This document shows, piece after piece, positions 1-8,918 of a stretch of 41,078 bases of DNA. This DNA comes from Gammaproteobacteria bacterium. Its GTDB lineage: Bacteria > Pseudomonadota > Gammaproteobacteria > Chromatiales > Chromatiaceae. The stretch covers positions 1 through 41,078 of the forward strand of contig JAJRZI010000084.1 in the NCBI GenBank assembly GCA_024275295.1, read 5' to 3'. The first letter of the stretch is position 1, and every line of letters starts with the position of its first letter. The notes beneath the pieces are model-generated. The model was given only the letters and a program-made list of their open reading frames with translations. It was not told where the DNA came from and made no database searches. The translations under genes were made by a program, and so were the position numbers.

Positions 1-1
1 C

Positions 2-184
2 CCCAACAACAACACATTAAGTTATCGCTGGACGCTCCTCAGCCGTCCCGCCAGTAGCCAAGCCTTTTTCAACAACGCCAATGTTGCCAAACCCACCTTC
101 ACAGCGGATTTACGCGGCGAATATCAAGTCCAACTGATCGTCAATGACGGGGAATTTGACAGCATTCCGGTTACAGCCACCGTC
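2..184 (+). repeat. PKD cassette B, copy 1
   Basis: This stretch matches 1123-1305 closely. Long identical runs include ACATTAAGTTATCGCTGGAC and GGGGAATTTGACAGCATTCC. Both copies encode the same half-domain in frame. Confidence 0.85.
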
Positions 185-472
185 GTGGCAAGCGACTTTA
201 GCATCACGGTTTCGTGGGCCGCCAATACGGACAACCCCGCTGGTTATACCGTTTATGTGGGAACAGACTTCGATACCGCAAACCAACTGGTGAAGATATT
301 GGTACGTGATGCAACGGATTGGGATCCAGTAACCCCCACAGTGGAGTTAGGTGGCGATACCCTCCTCAACGCACTGCCCGTCGGCAGCACCCAGGCCTGC
401 TTCGTTGTCAAGGCATATAATGGCGTAGGCCTTTCCGCTCCTTCAGCAGTTACCTGCGAACAATTGCCCTAG
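2..472 (+). CDS. PKD and Fn3-like secreted protein, 3' end only
   Basis: The open frame runs in from the window edge and stops with TAG at 470-472, so the N-terminus is outside the window. The first ~60 residues are the second half of a PKD-type Ig-like domain (LSYRWT, then FTADLRGEYQVQLIVNDGEF). The rest resembles a fibronectin-III-like domain (SWAANTDNPAGYTVYVG, then ACFVVKAYNGVGLSAPS). The domain types imply an extracellular binding or spacer module; no enzyme is visible. The PKD part is nearly identical at DNA level to the middle PKD domain of the next gene, so the two are paralogues sharing a duplicated cassette. A GTG at 185 is in frame but lies inside the domain and is not a real start. 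Confidence 0.8.
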   Translation, partial: PNNNTLSYRWTLLSRPASSQAFFNNANVAKPTFTADLRGEYQVQLIVNDGEFDSIPVTATVVASDFSITVSWAANTDNPAGYTVYVGTDFDTANQLVKILVRDATDWDPVTPTVELGGDTLLNALPVGSTQACFVVKAYNGVGLSAPSAVTCEQLP

Positions 473-657
473 AAAAACTGTTAACACGATTTAATGACAG
501 GCTGATAACCATAACAATATTGGATCATTTATCGAGCAGCATCAGAGACCCCTGCTAACACGCCCATAATTTTCTCAAATCACCCTTGATGCGTTCCTTT
601 TTTCAATAACAGCACACGACAAATCTACAATCCCTTACTTCCTCACAAAGACACCCT

Positions 658-3621
658 ATGAACATGATATTCAAGAAATCTTCCATTATCCTCGTGACAG
701 CCCTCCTACAGGCTTGCAGCGGCAGTTTAGATGACGTCAGGAACAATTTAGATGGGAACGCCAGCCCCATCGTTAACACGACGATTAACACAAACGTCGC
801 AGTCGGCGTACAAACCAGCCTCACAGCCACTGCCACCGACCCCGATGGTGATACCCTTCAGTATCTATGGTCCATCACCGGCCTCCCCACGGGAAGTACG
901 ACCACCCTGGCCAATGCCAACCAACCTGTTTCGACCTTCACTCCCGACCTCGAAGGCAGTTATACAACGCGGTTGGTGGTTGATGACGGCATCAACAAAG
1001 TCACACGCACCGCCACCATCCAAGCAATCCTGGGCAATATCGCACCAACCGCCAGTATCGCCAACCCTCCCACAGCGGCCCTGAACAGCACAGTGCAATT
1101 GAACGGCAACAATAGCACCGACCCTAATAACGACACATTAAGTTATCGCTGGACGTTCCAATACCGCCCCACCAATAGCCAGGCTGTTTTCAATTTTACC
1201 AATGCCGCCCAACCCAGCTTCACGGCGGATGTCGGTGGTGATTATCAAGTACAGCTAATCGTCAATGATGGGGAATTTGACAGCATTCCGGCTACCGCCA
1301 TTGTCACGGCTTCAGGCGGAAACGGAAATGCCAGCCCCATCGTAAACACAACGATTAACACAAGGGCTGCAGTCGGCGTAATAACCAGCCTCACGGCCAC
1401 TGCAACCGACCCCGATGGTGACACCCTTCAGTACTTATGGTCCATCATCGACGTCCCTGGGGGAAGTACAGCCACCCTGGCCACTGCCAACCAGCCTGTA
1501 GCGACCTTCACTCCGGATCTCAAGGGAAGTTACACTGTTCAAGTGGCGGTCAGCGACGGCACCAACGAGGTCACACGTACCGCCACCATTCAAGCGGCAC
1601 AAGCTGCGACCGTCGGCGCCAGCGTAGTTGGGGTCACGATAGAAAGCACCTCTGGCGGAGAGCAAAGCACCGTACCAGTCACCTTTGGCCAAGTCTTCAA
1701 ACCCGGCGAAATACTGGAAAACACCCTGCTTAGCGTACGCCTGACAGATGGTACGCAGGAGCTGATACCCAGCCAAATCAACAAAAAGGCCACACACGCC
1801 GATGGCTCACTACGCCACGCAGTCGTCACCGCACTTGTGCCCACACTTACCCCTAACAATCCACAAGATATTGAAATCGTGGTTGTTGATTCCGTGCCCA
1901 CCACGCAGCCAGTGCGACTGGCCGACTTACTGACCACCAATTTTGATGGCCATGTCTCTCTCACTGTAGCTGGCACGGCCTATACTGCCTCCATTACAGA
2001 CTTACTACAAAATGCCCAGCCGGAAACCTGGCTGTCAGGATCAGAAGTCACCGAGTGGATCGTATCTGCCCCACTCAAAACGGCTAATGGTACGGAGCAC
2101 CCCCATCTCACCGCACGCTTTAACGTGCGCGCCTATGCCGGCTTTAACTCTATACGTGTAGATATCATCATTGAAAATAACTGGTCATACGTACCTGAGC
2201 CACAAAACTTTGTGTATGACGTAAATGTTTCACTCTGTGGTAAGGATATTTATAGCAAAACGGGCCTTGTCCACTATCATCACGCCCGATGGCGCAAGAC
2301 ATTTTGGTGCGGAAATGAGCCTGAAATTCATGTAAAACACGATATAGACTACTTGATAGATAGCTATGCCGTATCAAACTTTGACCGTTCATTGGTTATC
2401 CCTGAAGCCGACTTGTCTGACATGGGAGCTGACTGGATCGGCCCTAAAACCGAACCAATGGGCATAGGCTTGGCCAGACCCTATATGCCTGGCGGCGGGG
2501 CAAGTCCTGATATTGGCCCATTGCCACGCTGGGCTACCCGGTACCTGCTAAGCCAGGATATAAGAGCTAAAATATCAATGCTGGGAACTGCAAATCTTGC
2601 CGGTAGTTGGTCAATTCATTACAGAGACAAATCGACTGACCTGCCTATCTCTATTGAAGACTACCCTTATATGACCCTTATGTGTAGTTACGGAAACACC
2701 CGAAACCCCGACACCGGGGAATATGAAGCATTTCCAGATTTTGGTGGTGATAGCACCACACCATACACAGCAGACGACGCACATCAACCAGACCTCGTAT
2801 ATCTACCATACCTTGTAACAGGAGATCACTACTTCCTGGAAGAACTACATTTTTGGGCCAACTACAACATGTTAAGAGCCTGCCCGGGAGATGGCGGCCG
2901 CAGTCACGATGCTGGCTTAGTTAAATCAGCACAACTACGAGGTCAAGCTTGGTCTATGCGTACCTTAGGAGAAACAGCCTTCATCACACCGGACAATCAT
3001 ATTTATAAGCGATACTTTGTCGAAAAACTGGACAACAACCTAACATGGTACAACGACAACTACACCAATAATCCAAGCACCAACAATCTTGGCATTCTCA
3101 CCAATGGATACGCACTGAATAACGGGCCGAATATACTTCCATGGCAAGATGACTTCTTTACCTGGAGCATAGGACACCTTGCGGAAATGGGCTTTACTAA
3201 AGCTACTGATCTGCTCACATGGAAATCCACATTCTCTATAGGTCGCATGACTAACCCTGAATATTGCTGGGTATTTGGCAGCCTGTTCCCCTTACAGGTG
3301 CGTAATGATAATACTAGCCCGATTTACAGCACATTCGGCGAAGTTTATCGGACATCTGTTGAACCACAATACCTAACAATGACCTGCGCGGGCCAGGAAA
3401 TGGCTGATGCCCTTGGCTTAGAGCCTGGAAGCATGGTTGGATATCCCCATGCAGCTACAGGTTACCCCGCAAATTTGCAGCCTGCGTTGGCTGCCGCTGT
3501 AGATTCAAGTAGCCAAGGTGCTGCTGAAGCATGGGCTATCTTTGAAGGGCGCTCAGTGAAACCAAAGGGTAGTAAATCATATGATCGCTATCCAAATTAC
3601 GCGATTATACCTAGACCTTAA
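658..3621 (+). CDS. PKD-domain lipoprotein with large enzyme-like C-terminal region
   Basis: This is a 987-aa protein. Its N-terminus has a lysine-containing start, a hydrophobic stretch and the lipobox LLQAC near residue 20, so it should be an outer-membrane or surface lipoprotein. Three PKD-type domains follow at about 37-125, 130-218 and 225-315; domains 1 and 3 are near-identical copies. From about residue 325 comes a region with VPVTFGQVFKPGE and THADGSLRHAVV. That pattern reminds me of the N-terminal RIFT-barrel domain of PcRGLX/YetA-like polysaccharide lyases. The last ~400 residues are rich in Trp, Tyr and His (HFWANYNMLRACPGDGG, RSHDAGLVKSAQLRGQAWSM) and look like an alpha-toroid-type carbohydrate enzyme. 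The lyase or glycosidase assignment is tentative. The Kelch gene follows after 28 bases and is probably co-transcribed. No strong ribosome site precedes ATG 658; a second ATG lies two codons on. Confidence 0.85.
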   Translation: MNMIFKKSSIILVTALLQACSGSLDDVRNNLDGNASPIVNTTINTNVAVGVQTSLTATATDPDGDTLQYLWSITGLPTGSTTTLANANQPVSTFTPDLEGSYTTRLVVDDGINKVTRTATIQAILGNIAPTASIANPPTAALNSTVQLNGNNSTDPNNDTLSYRWTFQYRPTNSQAVFNFTNAAQPSFTADVGGDYQVQLIVNDGEFDSIPATAIVTASGGNGNASPIVNTTINTRAAVGVITSLTATATDPDGDTLQYLWSIIDVPGGSTATLATANQPVATFTPDLKGSYTVQVAVSDGTNEVTRTATIQAAQAATVGASVVGVTIESTSGGEQSTVPVTFGQVFKPGEILENTLLSVRLTDGTQELIPSQINKKATHADGSLRHAVVTALVPTLTPNNPQDIEIVVVDSVPTTQPVRLADLLTTNFDGHVSLTVAGTAYTASITDLLQNAQPETWLSGSEVTEWIVSAPLKTANGTEHPHLTARFNVRAYAGFNSIRVDIIIENNWSYVPEPQNFVYDVNVSLCGKDIYSKTGLVHYHHARWRKTFWCGNEPEIHVKHDIDYLIDSYAVSNFDRSLVIPEADLSDMGADWIGPKTEPMGIGLARPYMPGGGASPDIGPLPRWATRYLLSQDIRAKISMLGTANLAGSWSIHYRDKSTDLPISIEDYPYMTLMCSYGNTRNPDTGEYEAFPDFGGDSTTPYTADDAHQPDLVYLPYLVTGDHYFLEELHFWANYNMLRACPGDGGRSHDAGLVKSAQLRGQAWSMRTLGETAFITPDNHIYKRYFVEKLDNNLTWYNDNYTNNPSTNNLGILTNGYALNNGPNILPWQDDFFTWSIGHLAEMGFTKATDLLTWKSTFSIGRMTNPEYCWVFGSLFPLQVRNDNTSPIYSTFGEVYRTSVEPQYLTMTCAGQEMADALGLEPGSMVGYPHAATGYPANLQPALAAAVDSSSQGAAEAWAIFEGRSVKPKGSKSYDRYPNYAIIPRP
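758..1025 (+). repeat. PKD cassette A, copy 1
   Basis: This in-frame DNA repeat is shared with 1327-1597 in the same gene. Both begin GCCAGCCCCATCGT and share the run GACCCCGATGGTGA. It encodes a whole PKD domain. Confidence 0.85.
1123..1305 (+). repeat. PKD cassette B, copy 2
   Basis: This is the second copy of the half-PKD cassette at 2-184. It lies between the two A copies. Confidence 0.85.
1327..1597 (+). repeat. PKD cassette A, copy 2
   Basis: This is the second copy of the cassette at 758-1025. The reading frame is kept and most differences are at silent-looking positions. Confidence 0.85.
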
Positions 3622-3649
3622 TATGTCTTCCACAAGGAACTGCCAAAAA

Positions 3650-4852
3650 ATGAAACGTAAAACATATGCCTCTCTTTCACATATCAATATGCCATACACT
3701 AATTTATGCTTATTATTGGCAATCATTTTAATCCTCTTTATCTCCAGAGCTCACGCCGGTGTGATTGATGACATACCAGCAGGTCATTGGTATGAGGTCC
3801 CTAACTCTATGCTGAAAAATGTTGCACCTAGCCCTGTTCCGCCTGGATCAACAGGAGTAAAATCAGTTATCGTTTCCTGGAATGGGGGAGTATTTGATAC
3901 AAAAAGAAATAGACTGGTTGTGTGGGGAGGTGGGCATACCAACTATGCAGGAAATGAAATCTATGCGTTTGACTTGAACACGTTACAGTGGGAAAGACTT
4001 ACAGAACCATCATCTTTGGACGGCTGGACCGATGGGGATGTAGTTTACAAAGATGGCAGTCCTGTATCTCGACATACTTACAATTACATAGAGTACATCC
4101 CCCCTCCATATGACAAATTTTTTGTAGGGGGTGGAAGTGCTTTATATTGGGATTCTGGATATGACTCTAACACCTATTATTTCGACTTTGACACGAACAA
4201 ATGGGAAACTCTCGCGGAGCCAATACTGAATGATAGAAAAATTGGTAGCATTGCGGTAACAGACCCCGCAACGAATAAAGTTTGGTTTCATGGTGCTGGG
4301 AATAATTCATATTTAAGCGTATTTGATCCTGAATTTCAAAGCTGGACAGCAAGAGGTTTAAAGTCAGCAGGACCAGGCTTTATTCCCGCCAGGTGGAGCG
4401 CTGCAATAGACCCCGTTCGGAGAAAGTTAGTTGCAATTGGAAATGACGGCAGGGTCTTCACCTGGGATTTGGCCCAGACAGGCGATATCACTTATCAGAA
4501 ACTTGTTACAACGGGTGATACAGAAATTATTTTCGAAGACAGTCCGGGATTTGCATTTGATCCAGTTAGCGAGCAATTTGTCGCATGGGCTGGTGGTGCT
4601 GACATCTACACATTAAATCTTGAGACTGCCAAATGGACTCGTATACCACCAGCTGCAACAAATACAACAATACCAACAAATACACCACTAACAGGCACCT
4701 TCGGACGTTTTCGTTATGTGCCAAGCAAAAATGTATTTATTTGTGTAAATAGCGTATCAGAGAATGTTTATATATACCGCCTCACCACGCCCATTACGAG
4801 CACCACTCCCAATAAACCGGCCAAACCGAATACAGTACCCACGACACCATAA
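3650..4852 (+). CDS. Secreted Kelch-like beta-propeller protein
   Basis: This is a ~400-aa protein. I start it at ATG 3650, which has AAGGA 11 bases upstream and directly precedes a good signal peptide (MKRKTYASL, hydrophobic LCLLLAIILILFISRA, cleavage after AHA). In-frame ATGs at 3581 and 3623 would extend it; the former overlaps the upstream gene. The body has repeated blades of Kelch/galactose-oxidase type: a VVWGGGH-like strand, then an 'ImYAFDLnTLqWERL' pattern, repeated as YYFDFDTNKWETL, SVFDPEFQSWTARG and YTLNLETAKWTRI. The C-terminus is a Pro/Thr-rich tail. No catalytic residues can be named. Kelch propellers bind ligands or act as sugar oxidases. Secretion beside a PKD lipoprotein suggests a surface or polysaccharide-binding role (inference). 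Confidence 0.85.
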   Translation: MKRKTYASLSHINMPYTNLCLLLAIILILFISRAHAGVIDDIPAGHWYEVPNSMLKNVAPSPVPPGSTGVKSVIVSWNGGVFDTKRNRLVVWGGGHTNYAGNEIYAFDLNTLQWERLTEPSSLDGWTDGDVVYKDGSPVSRHTYNYIEYIPPPYDKFFVGGGSALYWDSGYDSNTYYFDFDTNKWETLAEPILNDRKIGSIAVTDPATNKVWFHGAGNNSYLSVFDPEFQSWTARGLKSAGPGFIPARWSAAIDPVRRKLVAIGNDGRVFTWDLAQTGDITYQKLVTTGDTEIIFEDSPGFAFDPVSEQFVAWAGGADIYTLNLETAKWTRIPPAATNTTIPTNTPLTGTFGRFRYVPSKNVFICVNSVSENVYIYRLTTPITSTTPNKPAKPNTVPTTP

Positions 4853-4864
4853 TATGCCAAAGTA

Positions 4865-5560
4865 CTAAGCAAGCTTACTATGGTCACGCGGCGAAAATAG
4901 ATTCAATGTTGGACGATGCCTTTTATTCATTGATGCATGTAGAAATGGATATACAGATGACAACATGACTTGCAAGTTTCCATAACCTATAAATGTTGCG
5001 CTACCAATGATAATTGCGCCCATTCTCTTATGAGACCGGATAGATTGATCATTAAATGCATCAACTCTACTCATGGTCCATCTGATACCATTCAGGCGCA
5101 TATATTGATTGGCTTCATGCCATAGATACATAAATATCCTGCTCAGCCGATGTTCTGGTTTTATATATACATCAAAATCCCATGCTGCACTTTTCTGCGG
5201 CACAAATTTACACTTCACCTCATCCTCATCGTAGGGACCCAAAACCAACCATAAGCACCCCGCAGGCTGATTATTTTTAAACGCCACAAAACATATTGCA
5301 TGTTGTGCAAAGCGACTCTGTATAATCTCCAGAGACCTGGGAAACCAATCTATATTATAATCAGAATTCAGCACCTGTTTTATAATTACAGATTCATGAC
5401 CACAACATCTTGAGGGCATCTCCCCATTAACTTTTTGCGCTAATAGTTTATACCTGTTTACACTCAAAGCAGGGAACAAAACAGCAAACAATCTTTTAAA
5501 CAAATACCACCCGCAGTCGACACCACCAAGTTCTTTATATAGCTTTTTTAAGCTTTTCAT
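4865..5560 (-). CDS. GNAT-family N-acetyltransferase-like protein
   Basis: This is a ~231-aa protein. The central part has the GNAT order: a beta-strand region AICFVAFKNNQPAGCLWLVLG, then a WDFDVYIKPEHRLSRIFMYLWHEA segment matching the acetyl-CoA-binding loop and helix, then NDQSIRSHKRMGA as the usual C-terminal motif. The frame is open upstream to 5635, but the extra ~25 residues are Cys-rich and unlike the family, so ATG 5560 is preferred. It is convergent with the Kelch gene (12 bases between stops) and is the last gene of the minus-strand set. A role in acylating a sugar or small molecule for the exopolysaccharide is inference; similar GNAT proteins occur in other exosortase loci. Confidence 0.75.
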   Translation of the reverse strand: MKSLKKLYKELGGVDCGWYLFKRLFAVLFPALSVNRYKLLAQKVNGEMPSRCCGHESVIIKQVLNSDYNIDWFPRSLEIIQSRFAQHAICFVAFKNNQPAGCLWLVLGPYDEDEVKCKFVPQKSAAWDFDVYIKPEHRLSRIFMYLWHEANQYMRLNGIRWTMSRVDAFNDQSIRSHKRMGAIIIGSATFIGYGNLQVMLSSVYPFLHASMNKRHRPTLNLFSPRDHSKLA

Positions 5561-5658
5561 TGCGTTCACATACCTAGCGAGGAGCCCATTATTTCTTGAC
5601 AGCAGACAACACCCATTTGATTTGGTAGAGACCAATACTGCAAGAGTCTAACTCACAC

Positions 5659-6561
5659 TCAGGAAATACACGATACTCCACCCAACAACCCTATGGCCTT
5701 TTCCCTCACTGCTATTGAGTAGTGTTTTTTTAAATAAATAAATACGCTAAGATAAACAGGGAAAAGTTGTTTAAATATTCCATAATCAATAAAACAAAGC
5801 TCGCATACTTCTTCCACGAAGTTCGACCAACTATGGTAGTTATTATCACCTTCCAATAATTTAATGACTTCGATTTTGTCGAAGTTCAGCGCCGAAACAA
5901 TTAGTGTAAATAAATCAAATCCTGGCAAATATACTTTACCCATATCCTCCCAATCGAATATTACTAACTGCTTCTTATTAGTTAGCCCAATATTATTAAT
6001 TGAAAAATCACCATGCTTGGGCATTTCATGGAGCTCTTCTAGTATTTTCAGATTATCACCGCACAGCCATTTTTTTAAACAATCACTATGTTCAGCAAGC
6101 CCATCATCTTCCACTATTTTCTTCAGGAGAAACACAGCTCTCTGATTTTCACCATTCGTAACTAATCCATTTTGCGCCTTTTCAAAGTAAAATTTCAATT
6201 TCTCAAACAATGCCCCTCCCCTATTTATCTCATACGAATTAATTGGGAAATGACTTACACCTTTACAAATAAACAGATTAAACATATCTACCGTATAATA
6301 GCCAACAGGTTCGGGAATAAACTCCGGAAATATTGAATAAGATTTTACTTGCGACAGATACTCCGATTGCAAATCAAAATACGGCATATCAAAAATGCCA
6401 GCCCTCTCTTTACATACGGAAAGTTTCACAAAATAGACTAACCTTTTACCAAGAAATACTTCAAAGCCTATAGTTCCAGATAATAAAATATTTATTCTTG
6501 GCTTTTTGTTGCTGTATAGCAAATTTTCTCTACGCAAAACATCAATCACAATATCTTTCAT
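5659..6561 (-). CDS. APH/choline-kinase-type phosphotransferase
   Basis: This is a ~300-aa protein of the aminoglycoside phosphotransferase fold. The Brenner-type motif HGDFSINN at residues 183-190 holds the expected catalytic Asp and Asn, and IFDWED at 201-206 holds the metal-binding Asp. The N-lobe is short and weakly conserved. Start ATG 6561 overlaps the stop of the upstream gene as ATGA, indicating translational coupling; a TTG start at 6573 is possible. Such kinases in surface-polysaccharide loci phosphorylate sugars, choline or alcohols; the substrate here is unknown. Codon use is AT-rich like its neighbours. Confidence 0.75.
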   Translation of the reverse strand: MKDIVIDVLRRENLLYSNKKPRINILLSGTIGFEVFLGKRLVYFVKLSVCKERAGIFDMPYFDLQSEYLSQVKSYSIFPEFIPEPVGYYTVDMFNLFICKGVSHFPINSYEINRGGALFEKLKFYFEKAQNGLVTNGENQRAVFLLKKIVEDDGLAEHSDCLKKWLCGDNLKILEELHEMPKHGDFSINNIGLTNKKQLVIFDWEDMGKVYLPGFDLFTLIVSALNFDKIEVIKLLEGDNNYHSWSNFVEEVCELCFIDYGIFKQLFPVYLSVFIYLKKHYSIAVREKAIGLLGGVSCIS

Positions 6562-7286
6562 TTCCTGGACCAAATAATATAAGATGATTCGATGAGTCTG
6601 TCTATCCTACAAACCAGTACAGCTTTTTTAATAACTCGCTTAACAAAATAACTTGTACAAATTGACTTATGATATTCCCTGTTAAAGTATGCAAATGAAG
6701 GAGCTAAATTATAGGAAATTAGCTGGCGAACGTCATGATACGACGGTATAGCTATATATGTCTCCACATGCTTAAAGCCTACTGAACTCAACATGTGGCT
6801 ATACCCTTTATGCGACAGACGGGGCGTCTTCTTTTCTTCTGCACTTTTTACTTTTTTCTCCCTTAATGGATTCAGATAATTCGACAATAGATACTTCACA
6901 TCATATTTATTTGAAACTGCAATTGCGAGCATCCCACCCTTTTTTAACTTCTCATACGCCACTTGCACTAAATCTCTTTTATTTATCCCTCCCTCTTCCT
7001 TAACAGGTAGGCTATCCAAAACTCCATGGATCACTATTAAATCGAAATCTCCCTCAGGCATTAAATCGTCATCAGTAATTAAATTTACAATTTCACAATT
7101 CGCTATCCAATCCTTTTTAAATTGCAGATATTTCTTTGTGAAGGTCGTAATATTATAAAATGAAACATTTCTATAGTGCTTGGTCACTCCGCAGGTAACA
7201 TCTGCCCCATTAATCTCGAGAACTCTCACTCCCATATCAACAGGCAACACGTCATACAGCAACCTTAACTGTTGATTATTTGACAT
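6558..7286 (-). CDS. Class I SAM methyltransferase-like protein, divergent
   Basis: This is a 242-aa protein. VRVLEINGADVTCGV near residue 20 sits where motif I (hhE/DxGxGxG) would be but lacks the full glycine pattern. FDLIVIHGVLDSLP fits motif II, and KLKKGGMLAIAVSN fits motif III of class I methyltransferases. The C-terminal YSHMLSSVGFKHVETYIAIPSYH fits the usual end of glycan methyltransferases. The missing motif-I glycines leave activity uncertain. It overlaps the kinase gene by 4 bases. Confidence 0.65.
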   Translation of the reverse strand: MSNNQQLRLLYDVLPVDMGVRVLEINGADVTCGVTKHYRNVSFYNITTFTKKYLQFKKDWIANCEIVNLITDDDLMPEGDFDLIVIHGVLDSLPVKEEGGINKRDLVQVAYEKLKKGGMLAIAVSNKYDVKYLLSNYLNPLREKKVKSAEEKKTPRLSHKGYSHMLSSVGFKHVETYIAIPSYHDVRQLISYNLAPSFAYFNREYHKSICTSYFVKRVIKKAVLVCRIDRLIESSYIIWSRK

Positions 7287-7328
7287 TACTTTGCCATTAA
7301 AAAATCGTGATTATGCATTTACATTAAT

Positions 7329-8042
7329 CTATATTTTTTTTGCCACAATAATCATATCAGGACTAAGAATGGAAAACTTTCCACTCCGGAAAGCAGATTC
7401 TAATCGATTTGTTAATTTTGAATCGGGCTGAAGTGACTGAGCATATTTGTCACGCAGAATCCATGCACCGATTGCATATGTTTTGATTATCTTAAAACCA
7501 CATTGCTCCAACAAGCTTCTAAGCTTGAAATAACTCAAGTCAAGATCCCTATTCCCACCAGTTATTCTATGTAAAATATTTTTAATCGCTAATGGATTTC
7601 TGTGATTATTAATTACAAGCATGCCATTTTCTTTTAAATAGGTATTCAATAACTTAAGCACAGACATCCGTAAGTTATTTTCCGCATTACCAAAAAATCT
7701 AAACGCCGTAATTAAATCTACAGGCTCTATCGATATATTTTCTTGGGTTATATCTGCGCAAATAAACTCAGTAACTTTACATTTTTTCTTTGCCTGCTCT
7801 TGCATTTCCTTCGAGATATCTATAGAAATAGATTTTTTTGCATATTTTTCTAGCAACTCGATAATACGACCAGTACCACTAGCAAAATCTAAATATCTTG
7901 GGACACTCTCCTTATAATTAGTGGTAATTATTTTTGTTAATAATTCTGCCTCGACACTTGCCATATAAGCATCAAACGGCTGATTTTTTATAAAATCATC
8001 ATAATCTTTCCCTTTTTTTACATGGCTGTTCCTATAACTCAT
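7329..8042 (-). CDS. Class I SAM-dependent methyltransferase
   Basis: This is a 237-aa protein with a clear motif I, YLDFASGTGRIIELL (about residues 50-65), and an acidic residue at the end of strand 2 (SISIDISKEM). ICADI and DLITAFRFFGN follow as the next motifs. The C-terminus has the typical FKLRSLLEQCGFKIIKTYAIGAW. GGAG eight bases before ATG 8042 supports the start. O- or N-methylation of a sugar is the likely role given the neighbours (inference). Two adjacent but different methyltransferases suggest two methylated positions. Confidence 0.8.
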   Translation of the reverse strand: MSYRNSHVKKGKDYDDFIKNQPFDAYMASVEAELLTKIITTNYKESVPRYLDFASGTGRIIELLEKYAKKSISIDISKEMQEQAKKKCKVTEFICADITQENISIEPVDLITAFRFFGNAENNLRMSVLKLLNTYLKENGMLVINNHRNPLAIKNILHRITGGNRDLDLSYFKLRSLLEQCGFKIIKTYAIGAWILRDKYAQSLQPDSKLTNRLESAFRSGKFSILSPDMIIVAKKI

Positions 8043-8144
8043 TTATATTACTCCGACCTTGCTCTGAATATTATTTACAGTGTTTGCGGTGCTTAACAAC
8101 ATATTTAACACTACGAGGATTTCTCTTTTACTTATTGGCTCTAG

Positions 8145-8918
8145 TTATTTAACAATATCACCATACTTAATTAATTTTCTAGCCAATTCCGCATGTTGTT
8201 GTAGCAAAGCTTTATACTTCGCGGATGACCAATTTATATTGTAATTACTTTTCCTTGTGTTTATTATTTTTCCCACCATGATATTTTTACTGGAATCGCC
8301 AATACCTTCATCTCCTGTCTTGCTAAATTTCTTATAATTTTCCAATAGTGGTGAAACAAGGTTAAGATAAGTTGCTATTCTAGTTAGCTCTTCTTTCGGC
8401 CGATCAACCAAGCCATCACTATCCACATAAAGGAATTTATGATTTCTATTTTCTACGAATTTATCTATAGAAGTTAGCCTTCTAACATAATATTCTAAAA
8501 GATGTTCATAATTACTGTTACCATGAAGACGCTCATGCATACTAAACATGCTTGCAAGGGTACTAACAGGATCCCTTAGCAATATTATTACTGATAAAGT
8601 ATTGTCAAAAAGATCAGTTCTAATACTTAATTTATCATGCAACAATTTATCGAGCAAAATATGGCTACTCTGATACCCTTCTTCATCAGATAATGCTACC
8701 CGCATTTTCAATTTTGAAAGAGAATTGATATATGATAAATGCAGCTCTCGGTACCCGCATATATCGCTGTGACTACCTAAAATATGACTTAGTAGAGTTG
8801 ATCTACTCCTCATATGAGAAACAATAAACAAATATTGTTTATCACAAATTAATACATTTTTCCTTAGTATAGCCCCACAATACTTATTGATTTTTTTTAC
8901 CATCACAGTATACGCCAT
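8145..8918 (-). CDS. Sulfotransferase-family protein
   Basis: This is a 257-aa protein. Residues 33-50 (VSHMRSRSTLLSHILGSH) form the 5'-phosphosulfate-binding loop of PAPS-dependent sulfotransferases. VIILLRDPVSTLASMFSMH fits the 3'-phosphate-binding motif (RDPxxxxxS). The start overlaps the stop of the upstream glycosyltransferase by one base (TAATG), so the two are coupled. It would act on the cytoplasmic side on a nucleotide-sugar or lipid-linked glycan. It is distinct from the sulfotransferase at 18820-19806. Confidence 0.8.
   Translation of the reverse strand: MAYTVMVKKINKYCGAILRKNVLICDKQYLFIVSHMRSRSTLLSHILGSHSDICGYRELHLSYINSLSKLKMRVALSDEEGYQSSHILLDKLLHDKLSIRTDLFDNTLSVIILLRDPVSTLASMFSMHERLHGNSNYEHLLEYYVRRLTSIDKFVENRNHKFLYVDSDGLVDRPKEELTRIATYLNLVSPLLENYKKFSKTGDEGIGDSSKNIMVGKIINTRKSNYNINWSSAKYKALLQQHAELARKLIKYGDIVK

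Noticed and set aside
185-472. Short separate gene starting at GTG 185
   Set aside because: The frame is open to the window edge and the GTG lies in the middle of a domain; it is the end of a longer gene.
4865-5635. Longer N-terminus of the GNAT protein
   Set aside because: The extra ~25 residues are Cys-rich and unlike the family; the ATG at 5560 gives a normal start.
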